Shown: piece after piece, positions 7,457-18,376 of the stretch
How the letters are laid out: each line of letters starts with the position of its first letter
How positions within the stretch are numbered: position 1 is the stretch's first letter
Assembly: GCF_004123905.1 (NCBI RefSeq)
Contig: NZ_MZXW01000016.1
Coordinates: 1,054,001 to 1,118,000, forward strand
From: Bradyrhizobium betae
GTDB lineage: Bacteria; Pseudomonadota; Alphaproteobacteria; Rhizobiales; Xanthobacteraceae
Length of the DNA stretch: 64,000 nucleotides
Direction: 5' to 3'
The notes under the pieces: model-generated
Database searches by the model: none
What the model saw: the letters and a program-made list of their open reading frames with translations, nothing else
Told to the model about the DNA's origin: nothing
Program-made: the position numbers and the translations under genes

Positions 7457-8428
7457 TCAGTGCAGCTTCGGCGCCTTGAGCAGCTTGAAGCGATCGGTCG
7501 AGGTCACCGTGACGTCGAAGGTGACGCCTTCATGATGCACGGTGAGCGGCACGTCGACGCCGGCAGCGCCGAGCCCCCACATCTTCTTGTAGAAGCCGGT
7601 CTGGCTCGTGACTTTCTCGCCGTCGACCGCGAGGATGACGTCACCGGTCTTGAGCTCGGCGCGGGCGGCCGGGCCGTTGGCGGAGATCCCGATCACCACC
7701 ACGCGGTTGTCGATCTCCGTCGAATAGAGCCCGAGCCAAGGTCGGGAGGGCTTGTTGACGCGGCCGAACTTGCGCAGATCGTCGAGGATCGGCTTCAACA
7801 GGTCGATCGGCACGATCATGTTGACGTGCTCGGCCTTGTCGTCGCGTTCGCGCTCCAGCTGGAGCGAGCCGATGCCGATCAGCTCGCCGCGCGCGTTGAG
7901 TAGCGCCGTTCCGCCCCAGTTCGGATGCGCGGGATAGGTGAAGACGGCCTCGTCCAGCAGGTACTCCCAATAGCCGGCGAATTCCTGCTTGGCCACGATC
8001 TGGCTCGCGACCGAGCGCGTGCGACCGCCGGCACCGCCGACCACGACGCGGTCGCCGATCCCGGTGTTCGCCGAATTGCCGAGCGGCAAGGGCTCGACGT
8101 CGAGATGACCGAGCGCCTGCACCAGGCCAAAACCGGTGACGGAATCGAAGCCGAGGGCATGCCCCTCGACGACGCGCCCGTCGGCGAGGTGCAGCCATAC
8201 GGATTCCGCTTCGGTGATGAGATAGCCGATGGTGAGCACCAGCCCGTCGTCGATCACGACGCCGTTGCCGGCGCGTTCGGTGCCCAGCGTCTCGGCGCTG
8301 AAGGCGTCCGGCGGGATGATGGCGTGCAGGCCGACCACGGATGCGAGCGCGCGGTCGAGATCGAAACCGTAATCGCTCGCACGCGGCTGATTGGCCGGCG
8401 GCACTCTCCATTCGGTCAAGGCGGGCAT
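7457..8428 (-). CDS. HtrA/S1C-like protein with PDZ domain, catalytic triad lost
   Basis: 323 residues with the chymotrypsin-like core and a C-terminal PDZ domain (about 225-323; AELKTGDVILAVDGEKV) of the HtrA/DegP family. Against DegP, the His position (TNNHVV) reads TIGYLI (Tyr69), the Asp position (SDIAL) reads TGFGL (Gly99) and the Ser position (GNSGG) reads PNWGG (Trp171). Loops such as GELIGIG remain intact. I infer a non-proteolytic scaffold or sensor. No signal peptide is visible, which is also unusual for HtrA. It lies 30 bp upstream of the hydrolase at 6356-7426, a likely partner. It is not a decaying gene: the frame is full length. Confidence 0.8.
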   Translation of the reverse strand: MPALTEWRVPPANQPRASDYGFDLDRALASVVGLHAIIPPDAFSAETLGTERAGNGVVIDDGLVLTIGYLITEAESVWLHLADGRVVEGHALGFDSVTGFGLVQALGHLDVEPLPLGNSANTGIGDRVVVGGAGGRTRSVASQIVAKQEFAGYWEYLLDEAVFTYPAHPNWGGTALLNARGELIGIGSLQLERERDDKAEHVNMIVPIDLLKPILDDLRKFGRVNKPSRPWLGLYSTEIDNRVVVIGISANGPAARAELKTGDVILAVDGEKVTSQTGFYKKMWGLGAAGVDVPLTVHHEGVTFDVTVTSTDRFKLLKAPKLH

Positions 8429-8716
8429 GGAGTTCTCCTGGCTGAGTGCAACGCCCTGCCGTGGCTAGCGGAACGACGCGCGAAGCACGCATAATTTAGG
8501 CCGTAGGAGGCCGTCTTGAAAGCCTCGTTCCCAACTATTCCAGAGAGCGGCGTGTGAAATCCTGGAAAGGCATGGGAACGCCTGCATAGGCGGCAAGCTG
8601 CCGCTGAATTCGGCGGGCCCCACCGCATGGCTGCTGTCCGGCGAGGTGCTAGGCGGGCTGCAATGAAGCTGCTAACCATTGCCGCTTCGTTTGACCAAGG
8701 GATCACGGACCGAAGC

Positions 8717-10135
8717 ATGGACAACCGCAGCGACATCTGGCGTGGCGTCGACACGATCAAGGCACGTTTCATCGACCTCAGCGACAAGGTCTGGGGCATG
8801 CCCGAAGTGTGCTACACTGAGGCGCGCTCCGCCGCCGAGCATCTCGCCGAATTGCGCCACCAGGGTTTCCGCATCACCGAGAAGGTGGCGGGCATTCCGA
8901 CTGCTGTGATGGGCGAATGGGGCGAGGGCGGACCGGTCATCGCCTTCATGGGTGAATATGACGCGCTGCCGGGCCTCAGCCAGGAGGCGGGCGTCGCCGA
9001 GCACCGGCCGGTCGAGACCGGCGGCCATGGTCATGGCTGCGGTCACAACCTGCTTGGCTCTGCCGCGCTGCTTGCCGCAACCGCGATGAAGGACTGGCTC
9101 GCCGAGAACAAGGTGCCGGGCCGTGTGCGTTATTACGGCTGCCCCGCGGAAGAAGGCGGCGCGGCAAAGGCCTTCATGGTGCGCTCGGGTGCATTCGAAG
9201 ATACCGACATCGCCATCACCTGGCATCCGCACAGTTTTTGGGAAGTGGCGGTGACGCCATCGCTCGCCAATACGCGCGCCGACTTCATCTTCACCGGCCG
9301 AACTTCGCATGCCGCGGCCTCGCCGCATCTCGGCCGCTCCGCGCTGGATGCGGTGGAGTTGATGAATGTCGGCGTGAACTACATGCGCGAGCACATGCCG
9401 AGCGATGCCCGCGTGCACTACGCGCTGCTCGATACCGGCGGCATCGCCCCCAACGTGGTGCAGGCCCATGCGCGCGTGCGCTATTCGATCCGCGCCCGTG
9501 ACCTTCCCGGCATGAACGAGCTGGTCGGGCGTGTCAGCAAGATCGCAGAGGGCGCGGCCTTGATGACCGAGACCAAGGTCGAGATGAAGATCATCTCGGC
9601 GGTCTCCAACATCCTGCCGAATACGCCGCTGGAGCAGGCGCTGCATCGGGTCATGGAAGAGCTCGGACCGCCGCATTTCGACGATGCTGACAAGAGCTTC
9701 GCGAGCCAGATCCGCGCGACCCTGACCGATAAGGACATCGCGTCGATCTACTATGCCATCGGCATGGAGCCGACCGATCGGCCGCTGGCCGACTTCCTGG
9801 TGCCTCTCGATGCCAAGCGCAACCCGCTGGTCGGCTCGACCGACGTCGGTGACGTGAGCTGGGTGGTGCCGACCGTGCAGGTTCACGCACCGACGGTTGC
9901 AATCGGCACGCCCTTCCACACCTGGCAGGTGGTGGCGCAGGGCAAGAGCCCACACGCCCACAAGGCGATGGTGCAGGCAGCCAAGGCGATGGCCGGTATC
10001 GGCATCAAGGCGTTGACGGATCCGGAGCTGATCAAGGCCGCGAAGGCGGACCTCGCGCGACGGACGGCCAAGACACCGTATGTCTGTCCGCTGCCGGACC
10101 ACGTCGCGCCGCCATTGAATATGTCCGTGGCGTAG
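8717..10135 (+). CDS. M20 family amidohydrolase (AbgB-like)
   Basis: 472 residues. It has the M20D layout: a catalytic domain with FMGEYDALPG near residue 80, metal ligands in HGHGCGHN (103-111) and PAEEGG (around 145), then the dimerisation domain with GRTSHAAASPHLGRSALD, and a final metal-binding His. It is closest to the AbgB type (p-aminobenzoyl-glutamate hydrolase subunit B) and related N-acyl amino acid hydrolases, cytoplasmic. I start at ATG 8717 since the upstream in-frame extension to 8627 lacks family similarity. A complete peptide-type ABC importer follows, which suggests import then hydrolysis of an amidated compound. Substrate unproven. Confidence 0.83.
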   Translation: MDNRSDIWRGVDTIKARFIDLSDKVWGMPEVCYTEARSAAEHLAELRHQGFRITEKVAGIPTAVMGEWGEGGPVIAFMGEYDALPGLSQEAGVAEHRPVETGGHGHGCGHNLLGSAALLAATAMKDWLAENKVPGRVRYYGCPAEEGGAAKAFMVRSGAFEDTDIAITWHPHSFWEVAVTPSLANTRADFIFTGRTSHAAASPHLGRSALDAVELMNVGVNYMREHMPSDARVHYALLDTGGIAPNVVQAHARVRYSIRARDLPGMNELVGRVSKIAEGAALMTETKVEMKIISAVSNILPNTPLEQALHRVMEELGPPHFDDADKSFASQIRATLTDKDIASIYYAIGMEPTDRPLADFLVPLDAKRNPLVGSTDVGDVSWVVPTVQVHAPTVAIGTPFHTWQVVAQGKSPHAHKAMVQAAKAMAGIGIKALTDPELIKAAKADLARRTAKTPYVCPLPDHVAPPLNMSVA

Positions 10136-10395
10136 AATTCCGTCTCGATACTTCGTCTGATCCGGCGAACAAATTTTCCGCAGTGCAACGTGGGTTTCGG
10201 CGCATTTTGACGCCGGATTGCCGAACGCTTGGGCTGCGGAACGCGGTTTTGCCCAACGGACAGCCAGAACACCGTTTGCATACACACGGTCGCAGTTGAC
10301 GGGCGGCCTATTCAGTGTGCCATCTACTGCCGAACAAAACCCGGTGGCCGCCTCGCGGCCGCCTGCATCCATACGGGAACCAGACGGGGACAACC

Positions 10396-12189
10396 ATGCT
10401 GGATAAAGAACTGCGTTCGATGATCGGTGACGTGAAGGGCGGGCGGATGGATCGCCGTGCCTTCATCCAGCGTCTGGCTGCCGTCGGTCTCACCGCACCC
10501 CTCGCCAACCAGATCCTCGCGCTTGGCGGCGTCGCCATGGCGGAAGGTGTCCAGACCTACAAGCCGACCAAGCGCGGCGGCGGCGGTGCGCTGAAGCTGC
10601 TGTGGTGGCAGGGCCCGACCCTGCTCAATCCGCATTTCGCCACCGGCACCAAGGACCAGGACGGCTCGCGCCTGTTCTATGAACCGCTCGCCTGCTGGGA
10701 TCCGGACGGCAATATGAAGCTGGTTCTGGCGGCCGAGATCCCCTCGGTCCAGAACGGACTCCTCGCGGCTGACGGAACGTCGGTGACCTGGAAGCTGAAG
10801 CCCGGCGTGAAATGGCACGACGGCAATCCGTTCTCGGCCGACGACGTCGTCTTTACCTGGGAATACGTTAAGGATCCGGCCACTGCGACCGTGACGATCG
10901 CGACCTATCGCGACCTCAAGGTTGAGAAAATCGACGATCTCACCGTCAAGATCACCTTCGCGCAGCCGACGCCGTTCTGGGCCGATGCCTTCGTCGGCGC
11001 CGGTGCTGGCCAGATCCTGCCGAAGCATCTGTTCGCCGAGTATATCGGCTCGAAATCCCGAGAAGCCCCGGCCAACCTCGCGCCGGTGGGCACCGGTCCC
11101 TACAAGTTCGTCGAGTTCAAGCCCGGCGATCTCATCCGCGGCGTGATCAATCCCGACTATCACATGGCGAACCGTCCCTATTTCGATACGATCGAGATGA
11201 AGGGTGGCGGCGACGCCGTCTCGGCGGCGCGCGCGGTGATCCAGACCGGCGAATATGACTTCGGATGGAACATCCAGGTCGAGGACGATGTGCTGCTGCG
11301 CCTGGAGAAGGGCGGCAAGGGCAAGACCATTTACGCCGTGGGCGGCGACACCGAGTTCATCGCGCTCAACTTCACCGATCCGAATGTCGAGGTCGACGGC
11401 GAGCGCTCCTCGATGAAGACCAAGCATCCGCTGTTCTCCGATCCGGCGGTGCGCAAAGCACTGTCGATGCTGGTCGACCGCGAGTCCATCAAGAAGGCGA
11501 TTTACGGCCGCGCCGGCCGCACCACCGCCAACTTCCTCAATGGTCCGGAAAAGTTCGTCTCCAAGAACACCACCTGGGAGTTCAGCATCGAGAAGGCCTC
11601 GAAGCTGCTCGATGACGCCGGCTGGAAGGCCGGCGCCGACGGTATCCGCGAGAAGGACGGCAAGAGGCTGAAGCTCTTGTACCAGACCTCGATCAACGGT
11701 CCGCGTCAGAAGACCCAGGCGATCGTCAAGCAGGCGTGCCAGAAGGCCGGCATCGACGTCGAGCTGAAGTCGGTCGTGGCCTCGGTGTTCTTCTCCTCCG
11801 ACGTCGCCAATCCCGACACTTATCCCAAGTTCTACGCCGACCTCGAGATGTTCCAGATCCCGCTGAGCCAGCCGGATCCGTCGCAGCACATGCGTCGCTA
11901 CCTCTCGACCAGCGTCGCAACCAAAGAGAACAAGTGGCAGGGCACCAACTTCCCGCGCTGGGTCAACAAGGACTATGACGCCGCGATCAATGCGGCGGAC
12001 AAGGAAATGGATCCGATCAAGCGCGCCGCCCTGTACATCAAATGCAACGACCTGCTGTGGGAAGAGACCGTCTTCATCCCGGCGATGCATCGCCTGAAGG
12101 TGGAGGCCGCCGCGAACACGCTACGTCCGGTGATCTCGGGCTGGGCCAACGAAACCGACAACATCTTCGACTGGTACCGCGAGGAATGA
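10396..12189 (+). CDS. ABC transporter substrate-binding protein, peptide family 5
   Basis: 597 residues, a usual length for the Dpp/Opp family 5. The N-terminus has a twin-arginine signal (MDRRAFIQRLAAVGL), so folding before export by Tat is likely. Family marks follow: FYEPLACWDPDG, the LKPGVKWHDGNPFSADDVVFTWEY region and PVGTGPYKF. The protein should bind a peptide or peptide-like ligand in the periplasm and deliver it to the permeases encoded next. ATG 10396 is chosen because the signal starts shortly after it and a GGGGA site precedes. It heads a five-gene ABC operon and lies 260 bp after the M20 hydrolase gene. Confidence 0.9.
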   Translation: MLDKELRSMIGDVKGGRMDRRAFIQRLAAVGLTAPLANQILALGGVAMAEGVQTYKPTKRGGGGALKLLWWQGPTLLNPHFATGTKDQDGSRLFYEPLACWDPDGNMKLVLAAEIPSVQNGLLAADGTSVTWKLKPGVKWHDGNPFSADDVVFTWEYVKDPATATVTIATYRDLKVEKIDDLTVKITFAQPTPFWADAFVGAGAGQILPKHLFAEYIGSKSREAPANLAPVGTGPYKFVEFKPGDLIRGVINPDYHMANRPYFDTIEMKGGGDAVSAARAVIQTGEYDFGWNIQVEDDVLLRLEKGGKGKTIYAVGGDTEFIALNFTDPNVEVDGERSSMKTKHPLFSDPAVRKALSMLVDRESIKKAIYGRAGRTTANFLNGPEKFVSKNTTWEFSIEKASKLLDDAGWKAGADGIREKDGKRLKLLYQTSINGPRQKTQAIVKQACQKAGIDVELKSVVASVFFSSDVANPDTYPKFYADLEMFQIPLSQPDPSQHMRRYLSTSVATKENKWQGTNFPRWVNKDYDAAINAADKEMDPIKRAALYIKCNDLLWEETVFIPAMHRLKVEAAANTLRPVISGWANETDNIFDWYREE

Positions 12190-12218
12190 TCCCCCAATTC
12201 TAGCCGGGGTCTTTCCCT

Positions 12219-13178
12219 ATGAGTCAGTATATCCTGCGTCGTCTGATGATCGCGATTCCGAGTTTGCTCGGAATCTCGGTCGTGCTGTTCGTCGTGCTGG
12301 CGCTTGCGCCAGGCGATCCGTTCTCGGAACTGGCGACGAACCCGAACGTCCCGCCCGAAGTGCAGGCCGCCCTCCGGGCCAAGTTCGGCCTCGACGATCC
12401 GATCTACCTCCGTTACCTGCACTGGCTCAACGCCATGTTGCACGGTGACTGGGGTTTCTCCTTCGTCAGCCGGATGAACGTCGACACGCTGATCCTTCAG
12501 CGTCTGCCGGCGACACTCTACGTGATCGGCTCGGCGCAGATCCTGGCGCTGCTGATCGCGATTCCCGTCGGCGTCTATGCGGCCACCAAGCCCTATTCGC
12601 TGTTCGACCAGGTCGCGAACACGCTCGCCTTCATCGGTTTCTCGCTGCCGACCTTCTTCACCGGCCTGCTGTTCATCCTCATCTTCTCGGTGACGCTGGA
12701 CTGGCTGCCCTTCGTCTATACCACCGATATCAAGGGCACCGGCATCCGCTGGGTGCTCGAGATGATCCGGCAGGCGATCATGCCGGTGGCGGTGCTCGGC
12801 CTGTTCCAGGCGGCGTCGATGACGCGCTTCGTGCGCTCGGCGATGCTGGACGTGATCCGGCTCGACTACGTCACCACGGCGCGCGCCAAGGGCCTCGGGC
12901 AGGCCACGGTCATCGTCAAGCACGTGATGCGCAACGCGATGATCCCGGTCGTCACGCTGATCGCGTTGCAGATGCCGGCGGTGTTCGGCGGCGCCATCGT
13001 CACCGAGCAGATCTTCCGTATCCCCGGGATCGGCTCGCTGCTGATCTCCTCGATCCTGTCCAATGACACGCCGGTCGTGATGGCCGTGACCTTCGTGTTT
13101 GCGTGCCTGGTCGTGCTGTTCAATCTCATCGCGGACGTCCTGTATGGCTGGCTTGACCCTCGCATCTCCCTCCGCTGA
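12219..13178 (+). CDS. ABC transporter permease, DppB type
   Basis: 319 residues with six membrane helices. It begins YILRRLMIAIPSLLGISVV, the standard first helix of DppB/OppB permeases, and carries the cytoplasmic EAA-like coupling loop (TTARAKGLGQATVIVKHVMRNA) that contacts the ATPases. It forms the inner-membrane channel with the second permease. The gene starts 29 bp after the binding protein gene and its 3' end overlaps the start of the next permease by 35 bp, so one mRNA is expected. Confidence 0.92.
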   Translation: MSQYILRRLMIAIPSLLGISVVLFVVLALAPGDPFSELATNPNVPPEVQAALRAKFGLDDPIYLRYLHWLNAMLHGDWGFSFVSRMNVDTLILQRLPATLYVIGSAQILALLIAIPVGVYAATKPYSLFDQVANTLAFIGFSLPTFFTGLLFILIFSVTLDWLPFVYTTDIKGTGIRWVLEMIRQAIMPVAVLGLFQAASMTRFVRSAMLDVIRLDYVTTARAKGLGQATVIVKHVMRNAMIPVVTLIALQMPAVFGGAIVTEQIFRIPGIGSLLISSILSNDTPVVMAVTFVFACLVVLFNLIADVLYGWLDPRISLR

Positions 13179-14060
13179 GCGGCGCACCTACTCGCCCTGG
13201 CGCGAGACATGGCGGCGTTACAGCCGCCACAAGCTCGCCGTGGTCAGCGCCTTCCTGCTGCTGATCCTGGTGCTGGCCGTGGTGGTCGGCCCCTTCGTGT
13301 GGCGCGTGAAGATCAACGAGATCGACATCGTCGCGGGCCTGCAGGGGCCCTCGCTCGCCCATCCCTTCGGCACCGACGATCTCGGCCAGGACATCCTGGC
13401 GCGCATGATCTATGGCGGGCGCATCTCGCTCGCGGTCGGGCTTGCCGCGATGCTGGTCTCGGTGTTCGTCGGTACGTTGATCGGCTCGCTTGCCGGGATG
13501 TCGCGGGGCGCGCTCGGCCACGGCCTGATGTGGCTCACTGATTTGTTCCTGTCGCTACCGCAACTGCCGCTGCTGCTGTTGCTGATCTATCTGTTCCGCG
13601 ACGGGCTGAAGCAGGCGTTTGGTCCAGAAGGCGGCATCTTCGTTCTGATCGTGCTCGTCATCGGCGGCTTGCGCTGGATGCCGGTGGCACGCCTGGTGCG
13701 CGCGCAATTCCTGTCGATCCGCGAGAAGGAGTTCGTGGAGGCCGCCCGCGCGCTCGGCGCAAGCCCGGTGCGGCAGGTGGTGCGGCACATCCTGCCCAAT
13801 GCACTGGGGCCAGTGATCATCGCCGGCACCATCGACGTTGCGGCCGCGATCATCGCCGAGTCCACGCTGTCCTTTCTCGGCCTCGGCTTCCCGCCGGATA
13901 CGCCGACCTGGGGCCGGCTCCTGTTCGACGCCAAGGATTTTCTCGACATCGGCCCGCACTGGGCGCTGTTTCCGGGCGGCGCGATCTTCATCGCGGTGGT
14001 CGCCATCAACTTCATCGGCGACGGCTTGCGTGACGCGCTCGATGCGCGACGGGTGATTTG

Positions 14061-14061
<1 letters not shown>
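13144..14061 (+). CDS. ABC transporter permease, DppC type
   Basis: 305 residues. A short cytoplasmic N-terminus (YSPWRETWRRYSRHKLAVVS) precedes the first helix, as in DppC/OppC. The motif HPFGTDDLGQDILARMIYGGR and the EAA loop EAARALGASPVRQVVRHILP are family hallmarks. I start at ATG 13144 inside the end of the upstream permease gene (35-bp overlap) rather than 13099. The stop shares bases with the start of the ATPase gene (TGATG). It partners the DppB-type permease. Confidence 0.9.
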
Positions 14062-15052
<991 letters not shown>

Positions 15053-15056
<4 letters not shown>

Positions 15057-16021
15057 GCGAACCTTTGCTCCGCGTCAGCGGCCTGAAGAAACATTTCCCC
15101 GTGCTCGGTGGCCTGCTGTCGCGCCAGGTCGGCAGCGTCTATGCGGTCGACGGCGTCTCGTTCTCGGTCAATCGTGGCGAGACGCTCGGTCTCGTCGGCG
15201 AATCCGGCTGCGGCAAGTCGACGACGGGGCGCTGCGTGCTGCGCCTGATCGAGCCGACCGACGGCGAGGTCACTTTCGACGGCCAGGACGTGCGCAAGCT
15301 CGGCGGCACTGATTTGCGCGCGATGCGGCGGAACATGCAGCTCGTGTTCCAGGACCCGTTCGCCTCGCTCAACCCGCGTATGACGGTCGGCGCCATCCTC
15401 GGAGAGGCCCTGATCATCCATAATCTCGGATCGTCGGCGAAGGAGCGCGAGGAGCGCGTCGCCAGCCTGCTCGTGAAGGTCGGCCTCAAGGCCGAGCACA
15501 TGCGCCGCTACCCGCACGAATTCTCCGGCGGCCAGCGCCAGCGCATCGTAATCGCGCGTGCGCTCGCGGTCGAACCGAAGCTGATCGTCTGCGACGAGCC
15601 GGTCTCCGCGCTCGACGTCTCGATCCAGGCGCAGGTGATCAATCTGCTGGAAGATCTCCAGGCCGAGCTGAACCTCACCTATCTCTTCGTCGCGCATGAC
15701 CTGTCGGTGGTCGAGCATATCTCCGACCGCGTCGCGGTGATGTATCTCGGTCGCATCGTCGAGCTGGCGAAGGCGAGCGACCTCTACCGCAACCCGCAGC
15801 ATCCCTACACCCGGGCGCTGTTGTCGGCGGTGCCGGTGCCCAATCCAAAGCTCAAGCGCGAACGCATCCGCCTCAAGGGCGACGTGCCGAGCCCGATGAA
15901 GCCGCCGTCCGGCTGCCATTTCCACACCCGCTGTCCGATCGCCCAGCCGCGCTGCGCCGAAAGCGCGCCGGAGCTGAAGGAAGGGGCGGGCGGCCACTTC
16001 GTGGCGTGTCATCTGGCCTGA
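15053..16021 (+). CDS. ABC transporter ATP-binding protein, DppF/OppF type
   Basis: 322 residues, last gene of the ABC operon. Walker [10 protein letters not shown], signature EFSGGQRQR, Walker [13 protein letters not shown] and the intact switch region [11 protein letters not shown] are present. The C-terminal extension has the family's Cys and His residues ([15 protein letters not shown]). It forms the ATPase pair with the DppD-type protein. The start overlaps the upstream stop by 4 bases, so translation is coupled. A short repeat hairpin follows at 16038. Confidence 0.92.
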
Positions 16022-16037
16022 TGCGATGAACCCGTAG

Positions 16038-16063
16038 GGTGGGCAAAGCGAAGCGTGCCCACC
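16038..16063. repeat. Palindromic extragenic repeat (GGTGGGCA type)
   Basis: GGTGGGCA and TGCCCACC pair around AAAGCGAAGCG between the convergent ABC operon and the GGDEF gene. The wording GTAGGGTGGGCAAAGCG is a repeat I recognise as common in Bradyrhizobium intergenic DNA. It may act as a terminator for either side. Confidence 0.55.
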
Positions 16064-16070
16064 AGAGGCG

Positions 16071-17975
16071 TCAGGCGCGTTTCGCCGGCCAGGGAACGAC
16101 CTGTCCCGACATCACCAGCCGGTCGCGGCCGCCATCCTTGGCGGCGTAGAGTGCGCGGTCGGCGGCCGCAACCAGCGCGCTGCAATCCGTGGTGGTCTGC
16201 GACGGAAGGCTCGTCGCCGCACCCACGCTCACCGTGACGAGCCGTGAGGGCAGGTTTTGCGCATGCAGCATGGCGAGCTCGCGCAGCGCCTCGCGAATCT
16301 CTTCGCCGAGTTCGGCGCAGCCGTCCGCGACGGTATTTGGCAACAGCATGGCGAATTCCTCGCCGCCGTAGCGCGCCGCAAGGTCGGCTGGGCGCCTGGC
16401 GTGGGCGGACAGGATCCGGCCCAGCGCGCGCAGGCAGCCGTCGCCCGCCAAATGTCCGTAATGGTCGTTGAACGTCTTGAAATGATCGACGTCGATCAGG
16501 AGTAGCGAGAGCTGCGTGCCATCGCGTCGGGCCCGCGCCCATTCGTCCGCGAGGCGTTCGTCGAATGCGCGCCGGTTGGCGAGCCCGGTGAGCCCGTCGG
16601 CCGCCGCGAGTGAGGTGAGCTTGTCCTGCAAGTCCTTCTGCTCGGTCATGTCGCGCACGACCGCGACGACGCCGTCAATCTCGCCGCTGTCGGACGCCCG
16701 CGTCACGTGCAGGGCCGCCTCGACCCAGATATCGCCCTTCTCGCGATGGCGCTGGCGGTAGACGAACCTCGCCTCCTCGGCCTCGCCGTTCTTCAGCGCG
16801 GCAACGGCCTGTTCGACCCGTTCGATGTCCTCCGTGTGGATGCCGGCCACGGCCGACTTGCCCACGAGTTCGTCAGGAGACCAGCCGATCATGCGCAGAC
16901 ACGATGGAGAGACGTAGAGTAGCCGGTCATCCAGCCCGATCCGGGTCACCATATCACTGGACTGCTCGGCGAGCAGGCGGAAATGGGCTTCGTTGGCGAC
17001 CAGGGCCTGTGCCATGCGCTGCCGCTGCGAGAGCTGGCGGACCAGGTAGAAGCCGATCATCGCGATCAGCAGGACGAGGCCGAGAACGACGGCCACGCGC
17101 ACGGCCGCTGCACGTTGCCAGGGGGCCAGCACCTCATCCTGCGACTTGCTTGCGAGCACCATCAGGGGGTAGCGGCTGCTGCGCTGGTAGTAGCTCAACC
17201 GCTGCACGTTATCGAGCGGTGACTTGAAATAGTAGACCGCCGCGGCCGGCCGGCTTTCCCATTGCCTGAACAACGGTGCATTGGACAGGTCGCGTCCGAT
17301 GAAGGCGCCGCTCTCGTCGCGGCTGCGCGCCAGCATGATGCCGTCATTGTTCAGCAGCGACGCCGAGCCGTTCGACCCGACGTCGAACCGCTCGAAGAAC
17401 TTGACGAAATAGTCGACGTCGATCGTAAGCAGGGCGACGCCGGCGAAGCTGCCGTCGGGGTGGTTCACGCGGCGCGACGCAGTGATGATCCACTGGCCGC
17501 CGGCGCGGCTCCTGACGGGCCGTCCGATCAGCGTGCTGCGATCCGGCGAGTTGCGATGGCGTTGGAAATATTCGCGGTCGCTGTTGTTGAGCTTGGAGAA
17601 GTCGATCTGCTCGGTGGTGGCAAGCCAACGGCCGGTCTCGTCATAGACGAAGATGCCGCGGATGCGGTCCGATGACTTGCGGGTCGGCAGATAGGCCTGG
17701 AGCTTCGCGATCGTGTCCGGGCCCATTCCGTCGAGATCGAGCCGGTGGGCCAGCCCGACCAGGATCGTATCGGCGAGCTCGAACGTGTCGTCCGCGTGCT
17801 GGATCAGCGAATGCGCGACATTGGCCACGTCGACTTCGGCGTTCCTGAGCTCGGCATTGCGCGCTTCCCACTCGCGCCAGACGCTCAAGCCGAGAATGGC
17901 GACGCAGATCAGCACGACGAATCCCGCCGCCCAGAGCGGAAGGCGCGTTTTGCCGAGTTCGCGGCCCGTGACCAT
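16071..17975 (-). CDS. Membrane diguanylate cyclase with Cache and PAS sensor domains
   Basis: 634 residues. Order: membrane helix at about 15-33, a large periplasmic Cache-type sensor domain, second helix (VVLGLVLLIAMIGFYLV), PAS domain (LLAEQSSDMVTRIGLDDRLL region) and a C-terminal GGDEF domain. The active site reads YGGEEF and the product-inhibition site RPAD (RxxD) sits five residues before it, so active, feedback-controlled c-di-GMP synthesis is expected. I prefer ATG 17975, with GGAG 8 bases upstream, over a GTG at 18008. It is monocistronic and converges on the ABC operon. The periplasmic ligand is unknown; nearness to the importer makes an amino acid or peptide possible, but this is speculation. 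Confidence 0.88.
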   Translation of the reverse strand: MVTGRELGKTRLPLWAAGFVVLICVAILGLSVWREWEARNAELRNAEVDVANVAHSLIQHADDTFELADTILVGLAHRLDLDGMGPDTIAKLQAYLPTRKSSDRIRGIFVYDETGRWLATTEQIDFSKLNNSDREYFQRHRNSPDRSTLIGRPVRSRAGGQWIITASRRVNHPDGSFAGVALLTIDVDYFVKFFERFDVGSNGSASLLNNDGIMLARSRDESGAFIGRDLSNAPLFRQWESRPAAAVYYFKSPLDNVQRLSYYQRSSRYPLMVLASKSQDEVLAPWQRAAAVRVAVVLGLVLLIAMIGFYLVRQLSQRQRMAQALVANEAHFRLLAEQSSDMVTRIGLDDRLLYVSPSCLRMIGWSPDELVGKSAVAGIHTEDIERVEQAVAALKNGEAEEARFVYRQRHREKGDIWVEAALHVTRASDSGEIDGVVAVVRDMTEQKDLQDKLTSLAAADGLTGLANRRAFDERLADEWARARRDGTQLSLLLIDVDHFKTFNDHYGHLAGDGCLRALGRILSAHARRPADLAARYGGEEFAMLLPNTVADGCAELGEEIREALRELAMLHAQNLPSRLVTVSVGAATSLPSQTTTDCSALVAAADRALYAAKDGGRDRLVMSGQVVPWPAKRA

Positions 17976-18154
17976 CAGGCTTGCTCCAATTCGGTGCAAA
18001 CCTCTCACTTTCGCCTTAACGGCCTATTTCATGATCCGCGCTGATTGTGCCGAACCTGTCTTCGGAAGGAGGAATCCGCACTATTTCAACGGGTTATCGT
18101 CGTGGGACGCTAACCACGCTGGCCCAGCGGCCGGTTTACCTGGCGTCGCCTGCC

Positions 18155-18376
18155 TCATCCCTCCAGCGTGAAGCCCACCCGCAGCGTCACCTGGTAGTGG
18201 CGTACGGCGCCGTTTTCGATGTGGCCGCGTGTCTGCACGACCTCGAACCACTTCATGTCGCGAATGGTCTTGGAGGCGCGGCTGACGGCGTTCTTGATCG
18301 CATCCTCGATCGACGTGTCGGACGAGCCGACGAGTTCGAGGATCTTGTAGACGTGATCCTTCTCGGCTGTGGGCAT
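18155..18376 (-). CDS. Dodecin (flavin-binding storage protein)
   Basis: 73 residues, the normal length. The sequence [12 protein letters not shown] near the start, then [18 protein letters not shown] and a final [12 protein letters not shown], match dodecin throughout; the Trp in KWFEV is the residue that stacks on the flavin in the dodecameric shell. It stores and protects flavins or coenzyme A in the cytoplasm. A good ribosome site (AGGGGAG) precedes ATG 18376. It stands alone, with about 270 bp of non-coding DNA upstream. Confidence 0.92.
   Translation of the reverse strand: MPTAEKDHVYKILELVGSSDTSIEDAIKNAVSRASKTIRDMKWFEVVQTRGHIENGAVRHYQVTLRVGFTLEG

Noticed and set aside
10136..10395. Possible promoter or riboswitch upstream of the ABC operon
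   Set aside because: The 260-bp gap has GC-rich dyads but no convincing -35/-10 pair or known riboswitch core by eye.
10324..12090. Minus-strand open frame of 588 codons antisense to the ABC binding protein gene
   Set aside because: Mirror frame of a clear family 5 binding protein; composition and lack of motifs mark it as a shadow. The same holds for other long antisense frames, for example 8672-10393, 13587-15023 and 44738-46153.
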